This document shows, piece after piece, positions 27,164 through 36,200 of a DNA stretch of 64,000 nucleotides. Position 1 is the stretch's first letter, and every line of letters starts with the position of its first letter. Source of the stretch: Catenuloplanes niger. GTDB taxonomy: Bacteria > Actinomycetota > Actinomycetes > Mycobacteriales > Micromonosporaceae. The position numbers and the translations under genes were made by a program. Under the pieces are notes generated by a model. That model had not been told where the DNA came from, searched no databases, and saw only the letters and a list, made by a program, of their open reading frames with translations. The stretch covers positions 1,364,001-1,428,000 of the forward strand of contig NZ_JAVDYC010000001.1 in NCBI RefSeq assembly GCF_031458255.1, in the 5' to 3' direction.

Positions 27164-28144
27164 GTGGGTAGACGCTGGCTGCCGATCCTGGGGGCGCTCA
27201 CGCTCCTCGCGGGATGCTCGCTCCCCGCCGACGACGAGGCCGAGACACCGACGCTGGAGGCACCGGGCACAGTGCTCACCACGGTGACCCCGACCCGCCA
27301 GGACCTCAGCAACACCATCAGCCTGACCGGCAAGGTCACCATCGATCCGGTGTTCGGCATCACCGCACCGGTCGACGGCGAGATCCGCTACCTCGACCGG
27401 CAACCCGCGACCGAGCCGGCCACCACCGACCTGTGGGTGGCCAGCGTCTGGAAGGACGGCGAACCCCACGAGGTCAACATCCCGGCCGGGTCGATCCTGG
27501 CCGGCCGGCTGCTCGCCGACGGCGCGCGGGTGACCACCGGCATGCCGGTCGTCTCCGCCACCCACGCCGGGTACGGCATCGTCGCGGACATCACCACCGA
27601 GCACGCCTACCGGCTCGCCGCGAACGTCGGCACCGTCAAGGCGCAGATCAAGAACGGTCCCGGACCGTTCGACTGCAAGCCGCTCGGCGCCATCTCCGCG
27701 CTGCCGGCCGGCACCATCCCCGAGGCGCCCGCACCCGACCCCACCGGCACCACGCCGCCGGAGCAGCAACCGCCGGGGCAGAGCGGCTCCGAAGCCACCG
27801 GGCTCCGGCTCGTCTGCACCGCGGCCAAGGACGTCAAGCTGATCAACGGGGTCGACGTCACGCTCGAGATGGTCACCGGCAAGGCCACCAACGTGCTCGT
27901 CCTGCCGGTCGAGGCGGTCGCCGGCAGTCAGGGCAAGGGCAAGGTCGACATCGTCGACGGCGAGCAGCAGCGCCGTACCGTCGACGTGACCCTGGGGTTG
28001 ACCGACGGCAAGGTCATCGAGATCAAGTCCGGGTTGAAGGGCGACGAGAAGATCGCGATCCCCGGCCCGAACCTGCCCGACGCCGAAGCGCCCGCCCAGG
28101 ACCCGGCCAGCGGCGGCGTGGTGCTCCCCGGGCCGGTCGGATGA
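27164..28144 (+). CDS. MacA/HlyD-like periplasmic-adaptor lipoprotein
   Basis: A 326-residue lipoprotein: signal peptide with lipobox L-L-A-G-C (Cys18), then T-G-K-V-T-I-D-P-V and barrel-sandwich-like segments, and a C-terminal beta-barrel region (L-P-V-E-A-V-A-G, V-T-L-G-L-T-D-G-K-V-I-E-I-K-S-G-L). It matches the adaptor of MacAB-type ABC exporters as found in Gram-positive bacteria. GTG 27164 is chosen because it gives a clean R-R-x-x signal peptide; ATG 27119 would add an odd leader. GGAGGA is close (3 nt). It overlaps the ATPase gene by ATGA. Confidence 0.85.
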   Translation: MGRRWLPILGALTLLAGCSLPADDEAETPTLEAPGTVLTTVTPTRQDLSNTISLTGKVTIDPVFGITAPVDGEIRYLDRQPATEPATTDLWVASVWKDGEPHEVNIPAGSILAGRLLADGARVTTGMPVVSATHAGYGIVADITTEHAYRLAANVGTVKAQIKNGPGPFDCKPLGAISALPAGTIPEAPAPDPTGTTPPEQQPPGQSGSEATGLRLVCTAAKDVKLINGVDVTLEMVTGKATNVLVLPVEAVAGSQGKGKVDIVDGEQQRRTVDVTLGLTDGKVIEIKSGLKGDEKIAIPGPNLPDAEAPAQDPASGGVVLPGPVG

Positions 28145-28830
28145 GCGCGCTGATCGAACTGGCCGGCGTCACCAAGACCCTCAAGGGCCAGCAGCAGAAA
28201 CGCACCATCCTGCACGGCGTCGACCTGCGCGTCGACGCCGGCGAGAGCCTCGCCATCGTCGGCCGGTCCGGCTCCGGCAAGAGCACGCTGCTCAGCATCG
28301 TCGGCCTGTTCGACCGGCCGGACGAGGGCAGCTACCTGCTCGACGGCCGCGAGATCAACCGGCTGCCGGAGCGCAGGGCCGCGAAGCTGCGCAGCTCCCA
28401 CTTCGGCTTCGTCTTCCAGCGCTTCTTCCTGCTCAAACACCTCACCGCGGCGCAGAACGTGGCGATGGCGCTGGTCAACGGCCAGGGCTGGCTCCCCCGC
28501 CGGGAACGCCGCCGCCGCGTCCTCGGCGCGCTCGACCAGGTCGGCATCGCCCACCTGGCCAAGAACCGGCCGGCCAAGATGTCCGGCGGCGAACAGCAGC
28601 GCGTCGCGATCGCCCGCGCCCTCGTCCGCGAACCCCGCATCCTGCTCGCCGACGAACCCACCGGCGCGCTCGACACCGAGACCGGCACCGCCGTCATCGA
28701 CACGCTGCTCGGCGCCACCCGGCGCGGCTGCGCGCTGATCCTGGTCACCCACGACCGCGACCACGCGGCCCGGATGAGCCGCATCTGCGACCTCACCGAC
28801 GGGGTCCTGGCCGAACGGGTCCGCGCGTGA
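28141..28830 (+). CDS. MacB/LolD-type ABC ATPase
   Basis: A 229-residue ATPase: Walker A G-R-S-G-S-G-K-S, F-Q-R-F-F-L-L Q-loop, signature M-S-G-G-E-Q-Q-R-V-A-I-A, Walker B I-L-L-A-D-E-P-T-G-A-L-D and V-T-H-D. This is the MacB/LolD subclass, which drives mechanotransmission rather than classical transport. Both ends overlap neighbours by 4 nt, so the adaptor, ATPase and permease are a single translational unit exporting a peptide or lipid-like substrate or processing one at the membrane. Confidence 0.92.
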   Translation: MSALIELAGVTKTLKGQQQKRTILHGVDLRVDAGESLAIVGRSGSGKSTLLSIVGLFDRPDEGSYLLDGREINRLPERRAAKLRSSHFGFVFQRFFLLKHLTAAQNVAMALVNGQGWLPRRERRRRVLGALDQVGIAHLAKNRPAKMSGGEQQRVAIARALVREPRILLADEPTGALDTETGTAVIDTLLGATRRGCALILVTHDRDHAARMSRICDLTDGVLAERVRA

Positions 28831-30095
28831 GGCGGCTCTCCGGGCGCAACCGATCCGCACTGATCATCGGCATGCAGGGCATCCGCGCCCGCAAACTCCG
28901 CACGCTGCTGTCCATGGTCAGCCTCTTCCTCGGCATCCTCGCGGTCGTCGCGGTCCAGGCCGGGGCCAGCATCGCCGAACGCGCGCTGCTCTCCGACATC
29001 GAACTGACCAGCGGGTACGACGGCACCCGCGTCGCCGACCTGTACGGCGGCCCGGCCGGCACCGTCGACGTCGTCGCCGACACCGTCGCCGGCCGCGCCG
29101 ACGCGGTCGCGCTCGTCCAGGTCCAGGCCACCATCGGCGAATCCGGCGTCAGCCCGATCCAGACCGGACCGAGCGGCACGTACCAGGACGCGATCACCGA
29201 GGGACCGGCCGACTTCTGCAACCAGACCGGCCCCGAACAGGTCTGCCCGCCGATCGGGCGGGCCATCTCGATGCAGCTCAACGCGCTCACCGGCGACGTG
29301 CGGTCGTTCCGGCCGTTCCGCCACGTCAGCGGCGACTGGCTGAGCTTCGACACGGTGCCGTCGCTGTCGCCGCGGATCGTGCTCAACAAGCAGGCGGCGG
29401 AGGGCTTCCAGCTCTACCCGGTGCCGGCGGCGCTGCGCATCGACGGCGGCACCGGCGACAGCGTCACGCCGCAGTTCGTCGGCGTGGTCGACGACGGCAC
29501 GGGATGGCCGCAGGCGTACGTCCGGATGGACGAACTGACCGAGTGGACGTCCACGGAGAACGCGGGCATCCAGGTGCTGCTGGCCGGGCAGACGCCGGTG
29601 GAACAGGTGCTGTCGTCGAAGCTGCGGGCCAAGGGGATGGAGTTCGCACCGTACGAGGTGCAGTCGCGTAAGGACTTCCAGGAACAGATCGGGCTGATGC
29701 GGCTGCTGTTCCTCGGCCTGTCCGCCTTCGTGCTGCTGATCGGCGTCGCGGGCGTCCTCAACGTGGGACTGGCGACGGTCGGTGAACGCGTGGAGGAGTT
29801 CGCGCTGCGCCGCGCGGTGGGGACACCACGGTCGCTGCTGGCCGGGATCGTGCTCGCGGAGACGCTGCTGACCGGGTTGCTCACGGCGGCCGCGGCGATC
29901 GGGTTCGCGGCGGGGGCGCTGGAGGTGGCCTCCGGGGTCATCGGCGGGTCCGACCCGTTCCTGGCGGAGCTGCAGTTCCCGTGGGAGGCGGCGGTGGCCG
30001 GGATCGTCGCGGGGCTGGTCGCGGGCGTGCTGGGCGGGTTCGTACCGGCGTTGCGGGCGGCGCGGATTCCCATCTCCACCGTGATGCGGGCCTGA
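28827..30095 (+). CDS. MacB/FtsX-type ABC permease
   Basis: A 422-residue permease (GTG start within the ATPase stop). One membrane helix near 35, a large extracytoplasmic MacB-type domain (about 55-285, with two Cys in C-N-Q-T-G-P-E-Q-V-C), then three C-terminal helices with the FtsX signature G-E-R-V-E-E-F-A-L-R-R-A-V-G. It forms the membrane part of the exporter with the preceding ATPase and lipoprotein. Confidence 0.9.
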   Translation: MRRLSGRNRSALIIGMQGIRARKLRTLLSMVSLFLGILAVVAVQAGASIAERALLSDIELTSGYDGTRVADLYGGPAGTVDVVADTVAGRADAVALVQVQATIGESGVSPIQTGPSGTYQDAITEGPADFCNQTGPEQVCPPIGRAISMQLNALTGDVRSFRPFRHVSGDWLSFDTVPSLSPRIVLNKQAAEGFQLYPVPAALRIDGGTGDSVTPQFVGVVDDGTGWPQAYVRMDELTEWTSTENAGIQVLLAGQTPVEQVLSSKLRAKGMEFAPYEVQSRKDFQEQIGLMRLLFLGLSAFVLLIGVAGVLNVGLATVGERVEEFALRRAVGTPRSLLAGIVLAETLLTGLLTAAAAIGFAAGALEVASGVIGGSDPFLAELQFPWEAAVAGIVAGLVAGVLGGFVPALRAARIPISTVMRA

Positions 30096-30405
30096 GTCTC
30101 CGATCACGGTGCCTGTCGCGTGGGGGCGGGTGGGCGGCACTCCGGGCCGTCAGTCTTGATCTCGTCATGCGGCCCACCCGCCCCCACACCCCGGCCTCGG
30201 TGACATCTCCGGGGCCGGTGCATGCATGACGCACCGTGGCTCACCACCCGTAGCGCATCCTAGGAGGCTGGGCTGAACGATGTGGTTAACGTCTCGAGGG
30301 GCGCGCATTAGTTGATACGGCAACCTTCTGGATGCACGATCGTCGTCGTCGTCGAGTACAGGCCGGCGACCGCGTAGTGCCGCTCAAGGAAGACGGAAGA
30401 CGAAC
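30096..30405. other. 310-bp gap with long-loop inverted repeat
   Basis: No credible gene. A perfect 15-bp inverted repeat (GTGGGGGCGGGTGGG at 30120-30134, complement 30173-30187) with a 38-nt loop may end the exporter operon. Smaller dyads follow (GGTGC/GCACC near 30217-30235). The region 30270-30400 is AT-richer and should carry the FMN reductase promoter; I could not fix a -10/-35 pair. Confidence 0.5.
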
Positions 30406-30969
30406 ATGACGAAGATCGGGATCATCCTCGGCAGCACCCGGCCGGGGCGCAACGGTGAGGCCGTGGCGAAGTGGGTTCTGGAGCTGGCGCGCAAGCACGG
30501 CGGGGCGGAGTTCGAGCTGGTGGACCTGCTCGACTACGAGCTGCCGCACCTGGACGAGCCGGTCCCGCCGTCGATGGGGCAGTACACGCAGGAGCACACC
30601 AAGCGCTGGAGCGCGAAGGTCGCGGAGTTCGACGGCTACGTGTTCGTGACGCCGGAGTACAACCACGCGCCGTCGGGCGTGCTGAAGAACGCGATCGACT
30701 ACGTCTACAACGAGTGGAACAACAAGGCGGCGGGCTTCGTCTCGTACGGCGCGTCGGCCGGCGGCGCCCGGGCGGTCGAGCACCTGCGCCTGGTGATGGG
30801 TGAGCTGCAGGTCGCGGACGTGCGGGCGCAGGTGTCGCTGTCGTTCGCCACGGACTTCACGAACTGGACCGAGTTCACGCCGGGACCGCAGCAGGAGCCG
30901 GCCCTCAACACGATGCTCGACCAGCTCATCGCGTGGTCGACGGCGCTGGCCACGGTCCGCGCCGCCTGA
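30406..30969 (+). CDS. NAD(P)H-dependent FMN reductase
   Basis: A 187-residue flavodoxin-fold reductase. G-S-T-R-P-G-R-N-G near residue 9 binds the FMN phosphate, and T-P-E-Y-N-H-A-P-S-G-V-L-K-N-A-I-D (about 82-98) is the FMN_red signature. Such enzymes reduce FMN or quinones/azo compounds with NAD(P)H in the cytoplasm. A GGAAGAC site precedes the ATG. It stands alone, followed by a strong hairpin. Confidence 0.92.
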   Translation: MTKIGIILGSTRPGRNGEAVAKWVLELARKHGGAEFELVDLLDYELPHLDEPVPPSMGQYTQEHTKRWSAKVAEFDGYVFVTPEYNHAPSGVLKNAIDYVYNEWNNKAAGFVSYGASAGGARAVEHLRLVMGELQVADVRAQVSLSFATDFTNWTEFTPGPQQEPALNTMLDQLIAWSTALATVRAA

Positions 30970-30974
30970 CGGGA

Positions 30975-31010
30975 CGCCGAGGGCTTCCCGGAGGCGGGAA
31001 GCCCTCGGCG
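30975..31010 (+). terminator. Terminator of FMN reductase gene
   Basis: Perfect 16-bp stem (CGCCGAGGGCTTCCCG at 30975-30990, complement 30995-31010) with a GAGG loop, starting 6 nt after the stop codon. Confidence 0.85.
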
Positions 31011-31050
31011 GGTACCGTGGACGGGCTTTCCGGGGAGGGGGCGGTGCACG

Positions 31051-31962
31051 GTGATCGGAACGGACGCGGAGGTCGTCCGGGCGGCGCAGGACGGTGACAC
31101 GGCGGCGTTCGCGGTGCTGGCGGGCCGCCACCTGGCCGGGATGCGGGCGACCGCGATCGCGCTGCTCGGCTACGGCGCCGACGCCGAGGACGCGGTGCAG
31201 GACGCGCTGCTGACCGGGCTGGACCGGCTGGGTCAGCTGCGCGACCCGGACGCGGCGGGCAGCTGGCTGAACGCGATCGTGCGGAACAACGCGCGCCTGC
31301 GGCTGCGCGCCGCGACGCGGACCGTACCGGTCGCGGACCCGGAGCCGCTGCTGCCGGCGGGCGCGGCGGGACGGCCGGACGACGCGCTGGAGCGGGCCGG
31401 GCGACGCGACTGGGTACGGCACGCGGTGGACGCGCTGCCGGAACAGATCCGCGAGACGGTGCTGCTGCGGTACTTCACGGACTTCTCGTCGTACCGGCAG
31501 ATCGCGGAGGTGTGCGGCGTCCCGGTCGGCACGGTGCGCAGCCGGCTGCGGGACGGCCGGCGGGCGCTGACGTCGATGCTGCTGGCCACGGCCGAGTCCT
31601 ATCCGGAGCGCGAGCCGGAGAACGTGTGGGAGGACGCGGCGGGCGCGATCGCGGCGGGGTCGCGCGGCGACTACGCGGCGATGCTGGCCGGCATCTTCCA
31701 CCGGGACGCGCGGCTGACGCTGGAGGGCCGGCCGATCGGCGGGCCGGGGGCGCTGATCGGGATGATGGACTTCACCTACGGCGCCGGCGTCCGGACCCGG
31801 CTGCGCGAGGCGACGGCCGGCCGCGACCTGCTGATCTGGGAGACCGACTTCGTCAATCCGCCGGACGATCCGGAGCACTGCCCGCCCGGCATGGTGTGGG
31901 TGCACTCGGTGCGCGACGGCCGCACCCGGCACCTGAAGATGGCCTACGCCCGCGCCGCCTGA
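31051..31962 (+). CDS. ECF sigma factor with SnoaL-like C-terminal domain
   Basis: A 303-residue sigma factor (GTG start, GGGGAGGGGG upstream). Region 2 contains D-A-E-D-A-V-Q-D-A-L and W-L-N-A-I-V-R-N-N-A. Region 4 contains L-P-E-Q-I-R-E-T-V-L-L-R-Y-F and Y-R-Q-I-A-E-V-C-G-V-P-V-G-T-V-R-S-R-L. From about 185 a NTF2/SnoaL-like domain follows. In ECF groups of this architecture the extension replaces an anti-sigma factor and gates activity. It has no adjacent anti-sigma gene, in keeping with that. The target is unknown. Confidence 0.9.
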   Translation: MIGTDAEVVRAAQDGDTAAFAVLAGRHLAGMRATAIALLGYGADAEDAVQDALLTGLDRLGQLRDPDAAGSWLNAIVRNNARLRLRAATRTVPVADPEPLLPAGAAGRPDDALERAGRRDWVRHAVDALPEQIRETVLLRYFTDFSSYRQIAEVCGVPVGTVRSRLRDGRRALTSMLLATAESYPEREPENVWEDAAGAIAAGSRGDYAAMLAGIFHRDARLTLEGRPIGGPGALIGMMDFTYGAGVRTRLREATAGRDLLIWETDFVNPPDDPEHCPPGMVWVHSVRDGRTRHLKMAYARAA

Positions 31963-31980
31963 ACGCGGTCCGGCAAGCCG

Positions 31981-32035
31981 GCACCGGCCCACGAAGGCGG
32001 CACCGGCCCGCAAAGGTGCACCGGCCCGCGACGGG
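31981..32035. repeat. Three short tandem repeats
   Basis: GCACCGGCCC followed by RCRAMGG-type sequence begins at 31981, 32000 and 32018 (18-19 bp period). Noncoding, between the sigma factor stop and the convergent tautomerase gene; possibly a decayed terminator or slippage product. Confidence 0.6.
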
Positions 32036-32133
32036 CCACGCGTCGCCGGCCGCGAGCCGGTGAGCCCGTGGACCACCGCCGGGATCGGGTGAGTGCGGGC
32101 GGATCGGGTGCTCCGATCCGTACCGTTGATGGC

Positions 32134-32505
32134 TTATCGGAGTTTTCCGCCGGTGGCGGATCGGCCCTCGCGGGTGCCGGTGAACTCGATGGTGACGCCG
32201 TCCCGGACGTGGTCGCCGAGGACCCCGGCGATCGCGTCGGTGACGCCGGTGGCCAGCGCGGCGATCATGTCGGGACGTGCGAACGCGCCCTCTCGGACGC
32301 CGAACGTGACGGCCGGCGCGGGCGCCGGCGCGGGCACGCCACCGATCCCCCAGCGGCCGGGCGGCACGCCGTGGAGCCGCACCACCGCGACGTCGCGCGC
32401 CCAGGCGCCGTAGACCTCGGCGACCGCGTCGGTCAGCCGGGCGATGAGCGCGGCCTCCCGGCCGGCCAGGTCGGGCTCGTGCACGTCCACGCTGAGATGG
32501 GGCAT
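32134..32505 (-). CDS. 4-oxalocrotonate-tautomerase-like protein
   Basis: A 123-residue protein with Met directly followed by Pro, the catalytic N-terminal proline of the tautomerase superfamily (M-P-H-L-S-V). Two similar halves (A-L-I-A-R-L-T-D-A-V-A-E-V and M-I-A-A-L-A-T-G-V-T-D-A-I-A-G-V) suggest a fused double-length 4-OT. It should tautomerise or dehalogenate a small keto/enol acid. It is divergent from a MarR gene, the likely regulator. Start codon at 32505 is preceded by GGGAGGAC. Confidence 0.82.
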   Translation of the reverse strand: MPHLSVDVHEPDLAGREAALIARLTDAVAEVYGAWARDVAVVRLHGVPPGRWGIGGVPAPAPAPAVTFGVREGAFARPDMIAALATGVTDAIAGVLGDHVRDGVTIEFTGTREGRSATGGKLR

Positions 32506-32530
32506 TACAGTCCTCCCGTTGCCGCACCGA

Positions 32531-32548
32531 GCAAAATAGATTTGCAAA
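32531..32548. promoter_or_regulatory. Candidate MarR operator
   Basis: GCAAAATAGATTTGC (32531-32545, 5-bp arms) overlaps the perfect palindrome TTTGCAAA (32541-32548) in the middle of the 67-bp divergent promoter between the tautomerase and marR genes. It is by far the most AT-rich DNA nearby. Confidence 0.55.
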
Positions 32549-32572
32549 CAAAGGTATTGGGAGGACCGTCCC

Positions 32573-33007
32573 ATGTCAACGGACGACGAGGTGCGCGCGC
32601 TGCTGCTGGTGATGCCGCGGATCGTCGGGCGGATCAAGCGCATCCCGGTGCCGCCGGCGCTCAGCTCGCTGGACCTGGCGCCACGGCACCTGTCGCTGCT
32701 GTCGTTGCTGCTGCTGGACGGGCCGCAGACGGTCTCCGAACTGGCCGCGTCGCTGGGTGTCGCGCCGACCACGGTGAGCCTGATCATCGGCGACCTGAGC
32801 CGGAAGGGCGTGCTGGTCCGGCGCGAGGACGAGGCCGATCGACGCCGGCGCATCGTCGACATCGCACCGGAGAGCCGGCCGGCGATCAGCGCGTGGCTGG
32901 CCCGCGGCGGCGAGGCGTGGCGGACCGCGCTGGCGCCGCTCACCGCGGAGCAGCGGCGGATCGTGGTCGAGACGATGCTGCGCTACGAGGCCGCGGTCGG
33001 CGACTGA
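32573..33007 (+). CDS. MarR-family regulator
   Basis: A 144-residue winged-helix protein: T-V-S-E-L-A-A-S-L-G-V-A-P-T-T-V-S-L-I recognition helix and the MarR wing E-D-E-A-D-R-R-R-R-I-V-D-I. It has the normal MarR length with terminal dimerisation helices. ATG 32573 follows GGGAGGACC. Divergent arrangement with the tautomerase and the AT-rich dyad between them imply phenolic or keto-acid-responsive repression of both. Confidence 0.9.
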   Translation: MSTDDEVRALLLVMPRIVGRIKRIPVPPALSSLDLAPRHLSLLSLLLLDGPQTVSELAASLGVAPTTVSLIIGDLSRKGVLVRREDEADRRRRIVDIAPESRPAISAWLARGGEAWRTALAPLTAEQRRIVVETMLRYEAAVGD

Positions 33008-33082
33008 CCGGCGCGGCAGGGAACCGGCCCCGAGCACCCGGCCGCGATCGTCGAGCGCGGCCGTGACCTGGCACACCGGCGC

Positions 33083-33100
33083 GCGTATAGCGTTCGTATA
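33083..33100 (+). promoter_or_regulatory. SARP-type heptamer direct repeat
   Basis: GCGTATA, 4 bp (GCGT), TCGTATA: two heptamers in an 11-bp period, the spacing bound by SARP/OmpR-type regulators. It lies about 140 bp upstream of the SARP gene start, so autoregulation or control by a related SARP is plausible. A TATAGG -10-like hexamer sits at 33227-33232. Confidence 0.55.
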
Positions 33101-33241
33101 AGCGCCGTGACCGACGATCGGGGGACAGCCGATTCGGTGCGACACGGGGCGTACCCGCATCGGTTGGCCGGATGACGCGCGCTGCCCCGGGCATGGATCC
33201 GGGCAGCGTGCCGTCCCGCCCACCGCTATAGGCTGGACTCG

Positions 33242-36200
33242 ATGTCAGCCTCGCACGTGCGATTCCGGATCCTGGGCGGCGTGGAGCTCTGGCTCGACGA
33301 CGCACCCGCCGCGCTGCCGCGTCCCCGGCACCGCGCGGTCCTCGGCTGCCTGCTGCTCAACGCGAACCGGGTGGTCACGGTGTCCGCGCTGACCGAGGCG
33401 CTGTGGGGCGGCGCCGCGCCGGCCACCGCCCGCAGCCAGTTGCAGGCCGACATCTCCGCGATCCGGCGGGCCGGCCGTGGCGCGATCGAGCTGACCACGC
33501 GCGCGGCCGGGTATCTGCTGCACGCCCGCGAGGACCAGGCCGACCACCTGCGGTTCGCCGCGCTGACCGCGCGGGCCCGGGGCACCGCGGCCACCGAACG
33601 GGTGCCGCTGCTGCGCGAGGCGCTCGCGCTCTGGCACGGCCCCGCGCTCGCGGACGCGGCCGGCGCCTACGTGGCCGCGGCCCGGCTGCAGCTCGGCGAG
33701 GAGCGGCTCACCGCCTGCGAGGACCTCTACGAGGCGGAACTGGAGCTGGGCCGGCATCGGGATATCGTGCCGGACCTGGCCCGCGCGGCCCGCGACGAAC
33801 CGACCCGGGAGCGGCTCTGGGTCACGCTGATGCTGGCGCTGCACCGCTGCGGCCGCCGGGCCGACGCGCTCGCGGCCGGCCGGGAGCTGCGCCGCTTCCT
33901 CGCCGACGAGCACGGGCTCGAACCCGGCCCGGCGTTCCAGGAGACGGAACGCCTGATCCTGCGCTCCGAGGACGACGGCGCGGTCGCCGACCCGGTCCGG
34001 CCCGCGCTGCTGCCGCCGGACATCGTGGACTTCACCGGCCGCGACGACGAGATCGCGCGGCTCGGCGCCGCGCTCGCCCCGATCGGGCAACCGCTGCCGG
34101 TGGTCACGATCACCGGGATGGGCGGCGTCGGCAAGACCACGCTCGCGGTGCACGCGGCGCACCGGGCGGCCGCCGACTACCCGGGCGGCCAGCTCTACGC
34201 GACGCTGCGCGGCACCGAGGCGCGACCGGTCGAGCCGGGCGACGTGCTGGCCCGGTTCCTGCGCGCGCTCGGCGTGGACGAGCGCGCGATCCCGATCGAC
34301 CTGACCGAGCGCGCGGACGCGTACCGGTCCCGGCTGGCCGGCCGCCGGGTGCTGGTGCTGCTCGACGACGCCGCGGACGAGGCCCAGATCCGCCCGCTGC
34401 TGCCCGGCGACGGCTCCTGCGTCGCGCTGGTCACCAGCCGGTCGAGCCTGGACGGGCTGGCCGGTGCGCGCCGCGTCCAGCTGGGTGTGTTCTCCGACGA
34501 CGAGGCCGCGTCGCTGCTCGGCCGCGTCGCCGCACCGCAGCGGGTGGCGCGCGAACCGGCGGAGAGCGCCACCATCCTGCGGCTGTGCGGCCGGCTGCCG
34601 CTGGCCGTGCGGATCGCCGGTGCGCGGTTGCGGTCCCGGCCCGCGTGGCCGATGTCCCGGCTGGCCACCGCGCTGCAGAACGAGCAGCGGCGCCTGGACC
34701 ACCTGGTCGCCGGCGACCTCGCGGTGCGCACGTCGATCGCGTCCAGCTACCGGGCGATCGGTGCGGCCGGGCAGCTGCTCGCCCGCCGGCTGAGCCTGTT
34801 CACGGTGCCGGACTTCCCGTCCTGGCTGGCGCCGGCCGTGGCCGGCGTGCCCGCGGCGGAGGCGGAGGACCTGCTGGAACGGCTGGTCGACGCGCACCTG
34901 CTGCTGGACGCCGGCACCGACGCCACCGGCACCGGGCGCTACCGCTTCCACGACCTGGTCCGGCTCTACCTGCGCGAACGCGCCCAGGACGAAGAGCCGT
35001 CCGCGGGTACGGACGTGCTGCGCGCCGGCTTCGGCGCCTACCTCGGCCTGGCCCGCCGGATGGCCACGCTCATCCCCGGGCCGTGTTACGCCGCCATCCA
35101 CGGCACGTTCCCGGACGTACCCGTGGACGGTCTCGATTCCGTCGACCCGATCGAGTGGTTCGCGGCCGAACGGCTCGCGCTGCTGGCCGTGGTCCGGCAC
35201 GCCTGCGACGCCGGCGAGATCGAGGCCGCGTTCGACCTGGCCGGCTGCATGGAGAAGTACTTCGACATCCGCGGCATCTACATCGACTGGCGCTCGACCA
35301 GCGACTACGTGCTCGCGGCCTGCCGGGCGGCCGGGCACCGCCTCGGCGAGGCGGTGATGCTGCGCGGCCTCACCGAGCTCGCGGCCTGGCACGAGGTCGA
35401 CCACCCCGGCGGCGCCATGGACCGCATGCTCGCCGACGCGGAGCAGACCGCGGAGCTGTTCGCCTCCGTCGGCCACGGTCCCGGCCTGTCCGACGCGGCC
35501 GTGATGAAGGCGTGGGCGCTCGCGGCCAAGGGCACCTACGGCGAGGCCGCGGACGCGGCGGACCTGGCGATCCGGCTCGCCGAGGAGCACGACCACCTCG
35601 GCGGGCAGGCCCGCGCGCACGTGGCCGCCGCGGTCGTGCACGGCGAGTCGCTCGACCTCCCGGTCGCGGAGAACCACCTCACCGTGGCGCTGCGGGTGGC
35701 CCGCGAGGTCGGCAACCAGCGGTACGTCGCGACCGTGCTGCAGTTCATCGGCGTGCTCAACACCCGCGCCGGGCGCACCGACGTGGCCGTCGTCGCGCTC
35801 GACGAGTCGCTGCGCGTGCTGCGCACGTACCAGGACCGGTACGCCGAGGTGCTGACGTTGCTCACGCTGGCCCGCGCGCACCTGCCCGGCCCGGCCGCCC
35901 GCGGTTACGCCACCGAGGCGCTGACCATCGCGCGGGAGTACAACCTGCCGCACCACACCGCGGACGCGCTCGGCGTGCTCGGCGCGGTCGAACTCGCGGA
36001 CGGCAACCACCGCCGCGCCGTCGACCACCTGTCCGCGTCCGTCCGGCTGTGGCGGCAGCGCGGCTGGGGCACGTTCCTCGCGGACGCGCTCCGCACGCTC
36101 GGCGACGCGCAGGCCCCGATCGACCAGCAGGCCGCGCTCCGTGCCTGGCGGGAGGCGCGGGACATCTACGCCGGCCTGGGTCACGCCCCGCGCGTCGCGG

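Noticed and set aside
33040-33062. GGCCGCG/CGCGGCC hairpin after marR
   Set aside because: Only 7 bp with a 9-nt loop in GC-rich DNA; may be chance.
33245-36184. Minus-strand frame of about 980 codons opposite the SARP gene
   Set aside because: Low-complexity Arg/Gly/Val-rich translation; the plus strand encodes clear SARP, NB-ARC and TPR domains.
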